Assembly: GCF_005780185.1 (NCBI RefSeq)
Contig: NZ_VBUI01000017.1
Span: 1 to 64,000 of the forward strand
DNA from: Halomonas urmiana
GTDB lineage: Bacteria; Pseudomonadota; Gammaproteobacteria; Pseudomonadales; Halomonadaceae
Reading direction: 5' to 3'
DNA length: 64,000 nt
Both the position numbers and the translations under genes were made by a program. Below the pieces are notes generated by a model. The model was not told the DNA's origin. It was given only the letters and a program-made list of their open reading frames with translations, and did not search any database. Of this stretch, positions 26,113 through 33,336 are shown piece by piece (position 1 is the stretch's first letter; each line of letters begins with the position of its first letter).

Positions 26113-27303
26113 TCAGTGGTAGCGCTCGGGGCCGTGGCCGAGCAGGCTCACGGCCTGTCCGGGGCGCACGAACTCCACGCCGCGAGCCACGATGCGCTCA
26201 CCCGGGGCCAGTGCGCCGCGCACGGAGGCCCGGCCCTCGCCCATGGTCACCACCTCCACCGCGACGCGCTCGAGGGTCAGGTCCTCGGTGATGCGCAGCA
26301 CGTGTGCGCGGCGGGCGTCGCTATCCTCACCGCCCGCCTGTTCACCGTCGCGCCTGTCACCGGGCTGACCATCGCGCTTGTCACCGAACACCAGGGCGGT
26401 CATCGGCACCGGCAGCAGCGGTGCGCCCTCGCTTGCGGTCTCGCGCTCGTCAAGCGAAAGCTCGACTCGGGCGGTCATACCCGAGCGCAGGCCGGGGGGC
26501 GGCGTGTCCACGCCGAGGATCACCGGATAGTCGTTGGAAGAGCGGGGCTGGGTGCCCAGGTGGCGCAGGTTGGCCGCGCTCTCGGCGTTGCCCAGGGCGG
26601 GCAGGATGACGCGGTGGGTCGATCCCGTCGCCAGGGCGTCGACCAGCGTCTCGGGCACGCTGGTCTCCACCTCGAAGCCCTCCCGGTCGGAGATCACCTC
26701 GAGCACCGGCTGGCTGGCCGCGACCCGTTCGGCGGGCTCGGTCTGGCGCCGGCTCACCGAGCCGTCGAAGGGGGCCGCGAGGCGGGTCAGCGTCAAGTCG
26801 CGTTCGGCGAGTGCGAGGGCTGCCCGAGCCGAGGCCAGGCGGGATTCGGCGGTGCCCAGGGCGGCCCGGGCGGCATCCAGACGCATCTCGCTGACATAGC
26901 CCTTGTCGGCGAGGCTGGCCTGGCGGCGGTAGTCCTGGCGCTTCTCGCGCAGCACCGCCTCGGCCTCCTGCCGCTCGGCGCGGCGCTGGTCGGCCACCAG
27001 GCGATAGCGGGCGGCGCCGAGCTCGGCCAGCACGTCGCCGGCGGCGAAGCGCTCGCCTATGTCCACGTTCAGGCGGCGGATTTCCCCGGGGATCTCGAAG
27101 CTCAGCGTGGTGCGTTCGGCGGCCTTGATCCGGCCCGAGAGGCGGGTGATGGCGGCGCCGTTGCCCGCCTGGATGACATGGCTGTCGACCATCGTGGGCG
27201 GTGGCTTGGCGGGCGCGCCCGCCTCCGGCGAGCAGCCGGCGGCCAGCCACGAGAGGCCGGCCAGCAGGAGCCAGAGGGCCGATATGCGGCGGGGGAACGG
27301 CAT
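26113..27303 (-). CDS. RND efflux periplasmic adaptor lipoprotein
   Basis: 396 residues. A lipoprotein signal ISALWLLLAGLSWLAAGCS has the lipid-bearing Cys at about residue 25. The membrane-fusion-protein core follows: the barrel-sandwich half FEIPGEIRRLNVDIGERFAAGDVLAELG, a helical hairpin (residues 90-165, RRAERQEAEAVLREKR), then LTRLAAPFDGSVSRR and the beta-barrel part. The start at 27303 has GAGG upstream; the longer in-frame extension precedes the signal peptide and is unlikely. It is the first gene of the adaptor-pump-TetR-DUF3565 operon. Confidence 0.9.
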   Translation of the reverse strand: MPFPRRISALWLLLAGLSWLAAGCSPEAGAPAKPPPTMVDSHVIQAGNGAAITRLSGRIKAAERTTLSFEIPGEIRRLNVDIGERFAAGDVLAELGAARYRLVADQRRAERQEAEAVLREKRQDYRRQASLADKGYVSEMRLDAARAALGTAESRLASARAALALAERDLTLTRLAAPFDGSVSRRQTEPAERVAASQPVLEVISDREGFEVETSVPETLVDALATGSTHRVILPALGNAESAANLRHLGTQPRSSNDYPVILGVDTPPPGLRSGMTARVELSLDERETASEGAPLLPVPMTALVFGDKRDGQPGDRRDGEQAGGEDSDARRAHVLRITEDLTLERVAVEVVTMGEGRASVRGALAPGERIVARGVEFVRPGQAVSLLGHGPERYH

Positions 27304-27365
27304 GGGCGCAATCCTCGACGGCGAGCGATGGGCGTCGGGCACGCCCGAGACCATGCCGCAGTGTA

Positions 27366-27381
27366 TTAATCAGCTGATTAA
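27366..27381. promoter_or_regulatory. Perfect 16-bp palindrome, candidate TetR operator
   Basis: TTAATCAGCTGATTAA is a perfect palindrome in an AT-rich island, 62 bases upstream of the adaptor gene start. Its length and position fit the operator of the TetR-family repressor encoded in the same operon. I infer binding; it is not shown by the sequence. Confidence 0.7.
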
Positions 27382-27457
27382 ATCGCAACGGACCTCGCCG
27401 AGCCGGCCGCCGTCGTGCCTGACGCCACTCGCTTCGCGGCGTCCTCGCTCCGGCGCC

Positions 27458-28486
27458 TCAGCGCTCTGAGGAGGCCGCCCAGAGGTTCACGCCGCCCTCC
27501 ACCGCATGGCGGTCGATCTCGGCGAGCTCCTCGTCGGTGAAGGCCGGCGCGCTGAGCGCATCCACGCCGTCGACGACCTGTTGTGGGCGGCTGGCGCCGA
27601 TCAGCGCCGAGGTCACCCGGCCGCCGCGCAGCGTCCAGGCGATGGCCATCTGGGCGAGGGTCTGGCCGCGGCGCCGGGCGATCTCGTTCAGCGCGCGCAC
27701 CCGCGCCAGGTTCTCCGCCGAGAGGTGGGCGTCCTTGAGGGTCTTGCCGCGAGCGCCGCGGCTGCCCTCGGGGATGCCGTCCAGGTACTTGTCGGTCAGC
27801 AGGCCCTGAGCCAGCGGCGAGAAGACGATCGAGCCCATGCCCAGGTCGTCCAGAGTGTCGAGCAGGCCGTCGTCCTCGATCCAGCGATTGACCAGCGAGT
27901 AGCTGGGCTGGTGGATCAGGCAGGGGGTGCCCAGCGAGCGCAGGATCTCCACCGCCTCGCGGGTGCGCTGGGCGCTGTAGGAGGAGATGCCGGCATATAG
28001 CGCCTTACCCTGGCGCACGGCTTGGTCCAGCGCGCCCATGGTCTCCTCGAGCGGGGTCTCGGGGTCGAAGCGGTGGGAGTAGAAGATGTCGACGAAGTCG
28101 ATCCCCAGGCGCTCGAGGCTGCGATCGAGGCTCGAGAGCAGGTACTTGCGGCTGCCCCACTCGCCATAGGGGCCGGGGTGCATGCGGTAGCCGGCCTTGG
28201 TGGAGATCACCAGCTCATCGCGGTAGCCGGCGAAGTCGCTCGCGAGGATGCGCCCGAACAGCGCCTCGGCGCTGCCGGGGGGCGGGCCGTAGTTATTGGC
28301 CAGGTCGAAGTGGGTGATGCCGTGATCGAAGGCGGTGCGGCAGATCGCCCGGGCAGTGTCGACGCTTCCAGTCTCGCCGAAGTTCTGCCACAGCCCCAGC
28401 GACAGGGCCGGCAGCTTCAGGCCGCTGCGCCCGCAGCGGTGGTAGGGCATGCGCTCGTAGCGATCTTCCGCGGGGGAGTAAGACAT
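27458..28486 (-). CDS. yghZ: Aldo-keto reductase of the L-glyceraldehyde 3-phosphate reductase (YghZ) type
   Basis: 342 residues, near the 346 of E. coli YghZ. Family signs are the opening RYERMPYHRCGRSGLKLPALSLGLW, HFDLANNYGPPPGSAE with the catalytic Tyr, ISTKAGYRMHPGPYGEWGSRKYL with the catalytic Lys, FYSHRFDPETP, and the NADPH-binding end SALIGASRPQQVVDGVDAL. It reduces L-glyceraldehyde 3-phosphate and probably other aldehydes such as methylglyoxal. AGGAG lies 6-7 bases before the ATG at 28486. It follows a diguanylate cyclase gene; a decayed copy of its 5-prime end lies near 30.4 kb. Confidence 0.9.
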   Translation of the reverse strand: MSYSPAEDRYERMPYHRCGRSGLKLPALSLGLWQNFGETGSVDTARAICRTAFDHGITHFDLANNYGPPPGSAEALFGRILASDFAGYRDELVISTKAGYRMHPGPYGEWGSRKYLLSSLDRSLERLGIDFVDIFYSHRFDPETPLEETMGALDQAVRQGKALYAGISSYSAQRTREAVEILRSLGTPCLIHQPSYSLVNRWIEDDGLLDTLDDLGMGSIVFSPLAQGLLTDKYLDGIPEGSRGARGKTLKDAHLSAENLARVRALNEIARRRGQTLAQMAIAWTLRGGRVTSALIGASRPQQVVDGVDALSAPAFTDEELAEIDRHAVEGGVNLWAASSER

Positions 28487-28541
28487 GGGGATCTCCTGGT
28501 TATTCATGTGCCCACTCGGGGGAGCGGGCGAGGCCGGGGCG

Positions 28542-30233
28542 TCACGCGGGACAGGCGGCGAGATGCGTGCGGTCGCGTCCGGCGCGCTTGGCGGCGTAGA
28601 GGGCGGCGTCGGTGCGCCGGAAGAGGCCGGGGTAGGACTCGCCCGGCTGGTGCTCGCCGATGCCGCCACTGACGGTCACGCCGATCTCCTGACCGTCGTC
28701 GAGGGACACTCGCCCGCGGCGCACGTGGGTCCGCACGCGTTCGACGATCTCCCGGGCCGCCCGTTGGCTGGCACCGGGCATCACGATCACGAACTCCTCG
28801 CCGCCGGTGCGGGCCACGAGATCGCCGTCGCGTAGGCACTGGGCCATGCGCTCGCCGAGCCAGCGCAGCACGCGATCGCCGACGTCGTGACCGTGGGTGT
28901 CGTTGATCACCTTGAAGTGGTCGATGTCCAGCATCGCCAGGCAGAAGGGCGGTTCACCGGCCTCGCGCGCCTGCATCAGCCCCTCGATGCGATGTTCCAG
29001 GCCGGAGCGGTTGGGCAGGCCGGTGAGGTGGTCGGTCATCGCCCGGTTGGCCATGCGGTCGCGCTCGCGGCGTACCCGCTCGAACTCGACCTCGTGGGTG
29101 ATGACGCGCTCCGTAGCGTTGGCGATCAGCCGCAGCAGCTCCTCCTCGATCTCGCTGAAGGGGCGCCCGCGCGGGGCAGCGCTGGAGAAGTTGAGGGTGC
29201 CCCAGACCCGGCCGTTCACGCGCAGGGGTATGCCGATGTAGCTTTCCAGGCCGAAGGCCTGGTAACAGGGGTGGCCGCTGATGCGCGGATCCTCGCCCGC
29301 CCGGACGGTATGGAAGACGTCCGCCTCGTCAAGCACCAGCCGGCAGTAGGTGTCGCCCAGCGGGAAGGTGGTACCCGGCGCGATCTCGGGGCCGCGGGAG
29401 GCGGCCCACCAGACGGTGTAGCGCTCGTCCTCGATGCGGCTGATCAGGCCGATCTCCAGAGAGAGGTAGGCCAGGGCATCTTCCAGCAACTGCTCGACGA
29501 TCTCCCGGGTATCGATATCGGTGCGGTTGATGCCGGTGTGCACGTCGCGCAGCAGCTGGATCATCGCCCCGTACTCGGAGATGTCCTGGATGATGGCGTA
29601 GAACCCCGCGACCTCGCCGTCGATATAGTCGGGGACGTAGTGGACCTTGAAGTAGACAATGCGGCCGTCGGCCAGCGTCAGGCGATCCTCGTAGGTCACC
29701 TCCTCGCCGGCCAGGGCGCGACGAAAACGCGGTGCCACCTTGGCGTAGGAGGCCTCGTCGAGCACCGACGACACCGGTCGACCGTAGAGGGCCTCGCGGC
29801 TGAGGCCGATGAAGTCCAGGTAGGCCTGGTTGTTGAGGCGAAAGCGGCCGTCCGGGTCGACGTAGGCGACCATCACCGGCAGGCGGTCGGCGAGTCGCCG
29901 GATCACGCCGTCGTCGTGCGAGGCCTCGGATGTCAGCCGCAGGGCGACGCTACTGTCGGAGAGCGCGTAGACGCTGCAGGCGTCGGTCTCCACGGCCCGG
30001 GTCTGGCCGGGCTCGGGCGCCAGGATGCTGAACTGCTCGATCAGCGTGGCGGCGAGGCGCACGCGCGGGTCAGCCAGCTCGTGAAGGGGGCGATCAATCA
30101 GCGCCTCCCGGGGCTCGTCGAGCAGCGTGTCGGTGTCCCCGATGGCATCCAGGATCCGCCCGTCGCGGTCGACCTGCAGGTGGACGGTGCGCGCAAGCGT
30201 CAGGACTTCCTCGCGCCATGAAGGTGGGATCAT
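28542..30233 (-). CDS. PAS-GAF-GGDEF diguanylate cyclase
   Basis: 563 residues. A weak first PAS-like region spans about 15-105. A clearer PAS domain lies at 115-225 (MVAYVDPDGRFRLNNQAYLDFIGLSREALYG and a PAC end YAIIQDISE). A GAF domain lies at 240-385 (GDTYCRLVLDEADVF; SYIGIPLRVNGRVWGTLNF). The C-terminal GGDEF domain begins DHLTGLPNRSGL. The active site reads GGEEF, and RDGD five residues before it is the inhibitory I-site. It should make cyclic di-GMP under PAS/GAF ligand control and is probably cytoplasmic. Confidence 0.92.
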   Translation of the reverse strand: MIPPSWREEVLTLARTVHLQVDRDGRILDAIGDTDTLLDEPREALIDRPLHELADPRVRLAATLIEQFSILAPEPGQTRAVETDACSVYALSDSSVALRLTSEASHDDGVIRRLADRLPVMVAYVDPDGRFRLNNQAYLDFIGLSREALYGRPVSSVLDEASYAKVAPRFRRALAGEEVTYEDRLTLADGRIVYFKVHYVPDYIDGEVAGFYAIIQDISEYGAMIQLLRDVHTGINRTDIDTREIVEQLLEDALAYLSLEIGLISRIEDERYTVWWAASRGPEIAPGTTFPLGDTYCRLVLDEADVFHTVRAGEDPRISGHPCYQAFGLESYIGIPLRVNGRVWGTLNFSSAAPRGRPFSEIEEELLRLIANATERVITHEVEFERVRRERDRMANRAMTDHLTGLPNRSGLEHRIEGLMQAREAGEPPFCLAMLDIDHFKVINDTHGHDVGDRVLRWLGERMAQCLRDGDLVARTGGEEFVIVMPGASQRAAREIVERVRTHVRRGRVSLDDGQEIGVTVSGGIGEHQPGESYPGLFRRTDAALYAAKRAGRDRTHLAACPA

Positions 30234-30334
30234 GCAGTGAATCGCCTCTCATTCATGTGGCTGTGGCGATTCACGCTGCCGCAAGCCGCAGAGGATGTCC
30301 ACGAAAAAGCGATGTTGCGGTGTGCCCGGCAACG

Positions 30335-30359
30335 AAAAACGGCCAATGCCTGAAGGCAT
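30335..30359 (-). terminator. Short hairpin with T-run
   Basis: On the minus strand ATGCCT and AGGCAT (forward 30346-30359) form a 6-bp stem with a 2-base loop, and a run of five T follows six bases later (30339 to 30335). It lies after the second cyclase gene and the reductase remnant and probably ends that transcript. Confidence 0.5.
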
Positions 30360-30376
30360 GTGCCATGGGAGGAAGG

Positions 30377-30471
30377 CCGTAGTTCTGCCAGAACCCCAGC
30401 GTCAGGCCGCTGCGTCCGCAGCGGTGATAAGGCATCCGCTCATAGCGGTGTGGCGAGGGGGAATAGCTCAG
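30377..30471 (-). pseudogene. 5-prime remnant of a second yghZ-type aldo-keto reductase
   Basis: Read on the minus strand, this stretch translates as LSYSPSPHRYERMPYHRCGRSG then LTLGFWQNYG. It closely matches residues 1-32 of the intact reductase at 27458-28486. The ATG has become CTG. Five codons (15 bases, the PALSL part) are deleted, and similarity stops after the NYG codons. The Shine-Dalgarno context (GGAGAGACCCCC versus GGAGATCCCC) is also shared. It lies directly against the stop of the second cyclase gene, whose TGA is inside the former start region. No functional reductase can be made. Confidence 0.82.
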
Positions 30472-31514
30472 GGGGTCTCTCCTTTGCCGGTGACGTGCAC
30501 GCGATGGCCGCCGAGACGCTTGCTGACGTACATCGCCTGGTCGGCCTGCTCGAAGAGGACGTCGAAACTGTCGCCATGTTCGGGGTAGCAGGCCACCCCG
30601 ATACTGAGGGGTGGCACCTCATCGACCGGGTCGGTGATCAGGCGCTGCAACATCTTCACCGCCCCGCTGACGTCGGTATCCGGCAGCATGATGACAAACT
30701 CGTCGCCACCATGGCGAGCCAGGAGGTCACTGCTGCGTGTGTGGTCCTTGAGCTGATCGGCCAGGGCCTTGATCGTGCGGTCTCCCTCCCCGTGCCCCTG
30801 TGTGTCGTTGATGGTCTTGAGGCCATCCATGTCGATGACCACGACGCTGTAGGGGGTTTGGGCCCGCTGGGACATGGCGTGAATCGGCTTGATCAGGTCA
30901 TTGAAGGCACGACGATTGAAGAGGCCGGTCAGAGGGTCCTTACTCGCCATCTCGAGCAGCATCCGGTTGGAGACCTCTATGCCGTTGACCAGTGTCGATA
31001 TCAGGTAGCCGACGATGAGGTAGGCGATGAGATTGATACCCAGGAGGGACAGGTTCGCAGGTTCCGTGAGGCTCTCGCCGCTGAGTTGAAACAGCAGCAG
31101 GATGCACGCGCCGATTGCCACGACCTGGAGCATGGTGGCCAGGACTCCCAGCGTCAGAGCGCTGGTCACCACCGCCAGCAGGTAGAGGCTCGTGAGGGGC
31201 CCCGATACCCCCTCGGTGTTGTGGAGAAACCAGCTGATGAAGCCGATCATCACCCAGGTGTGAATGGCCAGCAGCCAGCGTTGCCTGTCGCCGAAGAAAT
31301 GCAGGCGGCTGGCGAGCAGGCTGAAGCCGAAATAGGTCACCGTGGTGAGCAGCAGTCCCAGGCTACGCTCATTCGGGGCGCCAATGATCACCAGGTAGAG
31401 AGTGATCAGGGTGACCAGCAACCACTCGATCTGATGAAGCCCCGCCATGAAGCCCTGAATCTGGATCCGACGCGAGTCCCATGACAGCGGGGGGATAGGG
31501 TCTTGCACCTTCAT
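30468..31514 (-). CDS. Membrane-bound GGDEF diguanylate cyclase
   Basis: 348 residues. The first 180 residues hold about six hydrophobic helices (QIEWLLVTLITLYLVIIGA; LLLTTVTYFGFSLLASRL; WLLAIHTWVMIGFISWFL; ALTLGVLATMLQVVAIGACILLLF; INLIAYLIVGYLISTLV). The GGDEF domain starts DPLTGLFNRRAF and has active site HGGDEF. RSSD five residues earlier is the I-site. It should synthesise cyclic di-GMP at the membrane; the input signal is unknown. Its stop lies within the start region of the reductase remnant. AGGAAGAG lies upstream of the ATG. Confidence 0.92.
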   Translation of the reverse strand: MKVQDPIPPLSWDSRRIQIQGFMAGLHQIEWLLVTLITLYLVIIGAPNERSLGLLLTTVTYFGFSLLASRLHFFGDRQRWLLAIHTWVMIGFISWFLHNTEGVSGPLTSLYLLAVVTSALTLGVLATMLQVVAIGACILLLFQLSGESLTEPANLSLLGINLIAYLIVGYLISTLVNGIEVSNRMLLEMASKDPLTGLFNRRAFNDLIKPIHAMSQRAQTPYSVVVIDMDGLKTINDTQGHGEGDRTIKALADQLKDHTRSSDLLARHGGDEFVIMLPDTDVSGAVKMLQRLITDPVDEVPPLSIGVACYPEHGDSFDVLFEQADQAMYVSKRLGGHRVHVTGKGETP

Positions 31515-31954
31515 CGAGGTCTCTTCCTGGCAGGTGGTCGGCCGTCAGGACGGCCCCGCCCCGGCGTCTCTGGCGGGCATCGAGTGATGATGATAGTACC
31601 AGAAGCTCTCATGCCGATGGCCGAGACGCAATCGCCAGGCGACGGTAAGCGGCCGTGAACGCTCAGGGCGCGATCCAGGGCGGTCTGTCACGCCCTGGCG
31701 TTGTGACGTGCGGTGGAGTGAGTTACCTGCAGGGGGTGTACCTCCATTGATATGCCAGTTTCCGGGCCATGAAACGTCGAAGAACCTGAAAAACGCCCCG
31801 CCCGGCGTGGCCGGACAGGGCGTCATCATCTGGGGTGGCGGCAGGCCGGTGGACGCGTCGCATCTCGCGGGTCGCGATGGGCATCTCCAGCATGCCGGGG
31901 CGAAATGCCCCGGCCGTCTATGGTGTCAATCTATGGCTCAATCCCAGCTATGGC
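31515..31954. other. 440-base gap between cyclase start and nrdB end
   Basis: I see no convincing gene here. It carries the promoter side of the cyclase gene on the right edge of that gene, a minus-strand terminator at about 31789-31823, and a 17-bp repeat that begins at 31931. Open frames present on the minus strand cover the terminator and have no ribosome site. Confidence 0.6.
31789..31823 (-). terminator. Intrinsic terminator downstream of nrdB
   Basis: On the minus strand ACGCCC and GGGCGT (forward 31818-31823 and 31793-31798) close a stem that continues through GTCCGGCC-type pairs. A run of five T follows (forward A-run 31789-31793). It lies about 130 bases after the nrdB stop. Confidence 0.7.
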
Positions 31955-31964
31955 TCAATCCCAG
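31931..31964. repeat. 17-bp perfect tandem duplication across the nrdB stop
   Basis: CTATGGCTCAATCCCAG occurs twice head-to-tail (31931-31947 and 31948-31964). The copy nearer the gene encodes the last codons of nrdB (SWD) and its TGA; the second copy lies just outside the gene. Confidence 0.95.
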
Positions 31965-33199
31965 CTCAGCGCGCCGCCCACCTGGTACTCGGTGACGCGG
32001 GTCTCGAAGAAGTTCTTCTCCTTGCGCAGGTCGATGATCTCGCTCATCCACGGGAAGGGGTTCTTCGCGCCGGGGAACTGCTCCTTCAGGCCGATCTGCG
32101 CCAGGCGGCGGTTGCAGATGAAGTGCAGGTACTCCTCCATGATCGCCGCGTTCATACCCAGCACGCCGCGGGGCATGGTGTCCCGGGCGTAGGCGATCTC
32201 GAGCTCGGTGCCCTCGAGGATCATCTGGGTGACCTCGTCCTGGAACTCGGCCGTCCACAGGTGCGGGTTCTCGATCTTGATCTGGTTGATCATGTCCACG
32301 CCGAAGTTCAGGTGCATGGACTCGTCGCGCAGGATGTACTGGAACTGCTCGGCGACGCCGGTCATCTTGTTGCGGCGACCCATGGAGAGGATCTGGCTGA
32401 AGCCGCAGTAGAAGAAGATGCCTTCGGTCACGCAGTAGAAGGCGATCAGGTTGCGCAGCAGCTCCTGGTCGGTCTCCGGGGTGCCGGTGTTGAAGTCCGG
32501 GCGGGAGAGCGACTGGGTGTGCTTGAGGCTCCAGGCCGACTTGGCGGCGACGGAGGGCACCTCGCGGTACATGTTGAAGACTTCGCCCTCGTCCATGCCC
32601 AGCGACTCCACGCAGTATTGGTAGGCGTGGGTGTGGATCGCCTCCTCGAAGGCCTGGCGCAGCAGGTACTGGCGGCACTCGGGGTTGGTGATCAGGCGGT
32701 AGAGGGCCAGCACCAGGTTGTTGGCGACCAGCGAATCCGCGGTGGAGAAGTAGCCCAGGCTGCGCTCGACGATGCGCCGCTCGTCCGCGGTGAGGCCTTC
32801 GGCGCTCTTCCACAGGGCGATGTCGGCGTTCATGTTCACTTCCTGGGGCATCCAGTGGTTGGCGCTGCCGTCCAGGTACTTCTGCCAAGCCCACTCGTAC
32901 TTGAAGGGCACCAGCTGGTTGAGGTCGGCGCGGGCGTTGATCATCTGCTTGTCGTCGACCTCGATGCGCGCCGCGCCCATTTCGAGCTCCTCGAGGCCCG
33001 CGGCCACGTCGAGCTCTTCCAGCGAGCGCTTGGCGCGAGCCATGCGATCCTCGTCGGCCACCTCGTAGGCGCCGGCGCTCTCCGCCACGGCGTCCGGGGT
33101 GGGCGTAGGCTCGGGCGCCGGGGCCGGCGCGGTCTGGGCCGCGGCCGGCTGCTCGGCGACCGCGGCATCGTCTTCGTGAAATTCGTCCCAGTTCAGCAT
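31955..33199 (-). CDS. nrdB: Ribonucleoside-diphosphate reductase beta subunit, class I
   Basis: 414 residues. This is the radical-generating subunit that works with NrdA to make deoxyribonucleotides. Di-metal ligand motifs are visible: [12 protein letters not shown] (ExxH) and [12 protein letters not shown] (ExxH), within the ferritin-like helical bundle. The first 65 residues are an Ala/Pro-rich, acidic low-complexity extension ([17 protein letters not shown]). The start at 33199 has GGGAG upstream. It follows nrdA with a 137-base spacer that holds hairpins. The C-terminal tail ([13 protein letters not shown]) should dock into NrdA. Confidence 0.95.
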   Translation of the reverse strand: MLNWDEFHEDDAAVAEQPAAAQTAPAPAPEPTPTPDAVAESAGAYEVADEDRMARAKRSLEELDVAAGLEELEMGAARIEVDDKQMINARADLNQLVPFKYEWAWQKYLDGSANHWMPQEVNMNADIALWKSAEGLTADERRIVERSLGYFSTADSLVANNLVLALYRLITNPECRQYLLRQAFEEAIHTHAYQYCVESLGMDEGEVFNMYREVPSVAAKSAWSLKHTQSLSRPDFNTGTPETDQELLRNLIAFYCVTEGIFFYCGFSQILSMGRRNKMTGVAEQFQYILRDESMHLNFGVDMINQIKIENPHLWTAEFQDEVTQMILEGTELEIAYARDTMPRGVLGMNAAIMEEYLHFICNRRLAQIGLKEQFPGAKNPFPWMSEIIDLRKEKNFFETRVTEYQVGGALSWD

Positions 33200-33229
33200 G
33201 ATGTCTCTCCCGGTGGCATTCCGGATGAT

Positions 33230-33261
33230 CCGTGGGAGCACAGCTTGCTGCGCTCCCACGG
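33230..33261. repeat. 10-bp perfect stem hairpin in the nrdA-nrdB spacer
   Basis: CCGTGGGAGC (33230-33239) pairs with GCTCCCACGG (33252-33261). It has no T-run, lies just before nrdB and could protect or separate the two messages. Confidence 0.6.
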
Positions 33262-33282
33262 CAATAAGTTGGTCGTTGAGCC

Positions 33283-33329
33283 GGAAGCCGCCGGTTTTTC
33301 TTACGGCTTCCAGCTTATGGCTTACAGCT
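33283..33329. repeat. Second spacer hairpin overlapping four heptamer repeats
   Basis: GGAAGCCG (33283-33290) pairs with CGGCTTCC (33304-33311). From 33302 to 33329 four degenerate heptamers run in tandem: TACGGCT, TCCAGCT, TATGGCT, TACAGCT. It lies just after the nrdA stop. Confidence 0.7.
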
Positions 33330-33336
33330 CAAGAAG

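Noticed and set aside
31545..31829. 94-residue minus-strand open frame in the cyclase-nrdB gap
   Set aside because: It covers the terminator at 31789-31823, has no ribosome site and no family likeness.
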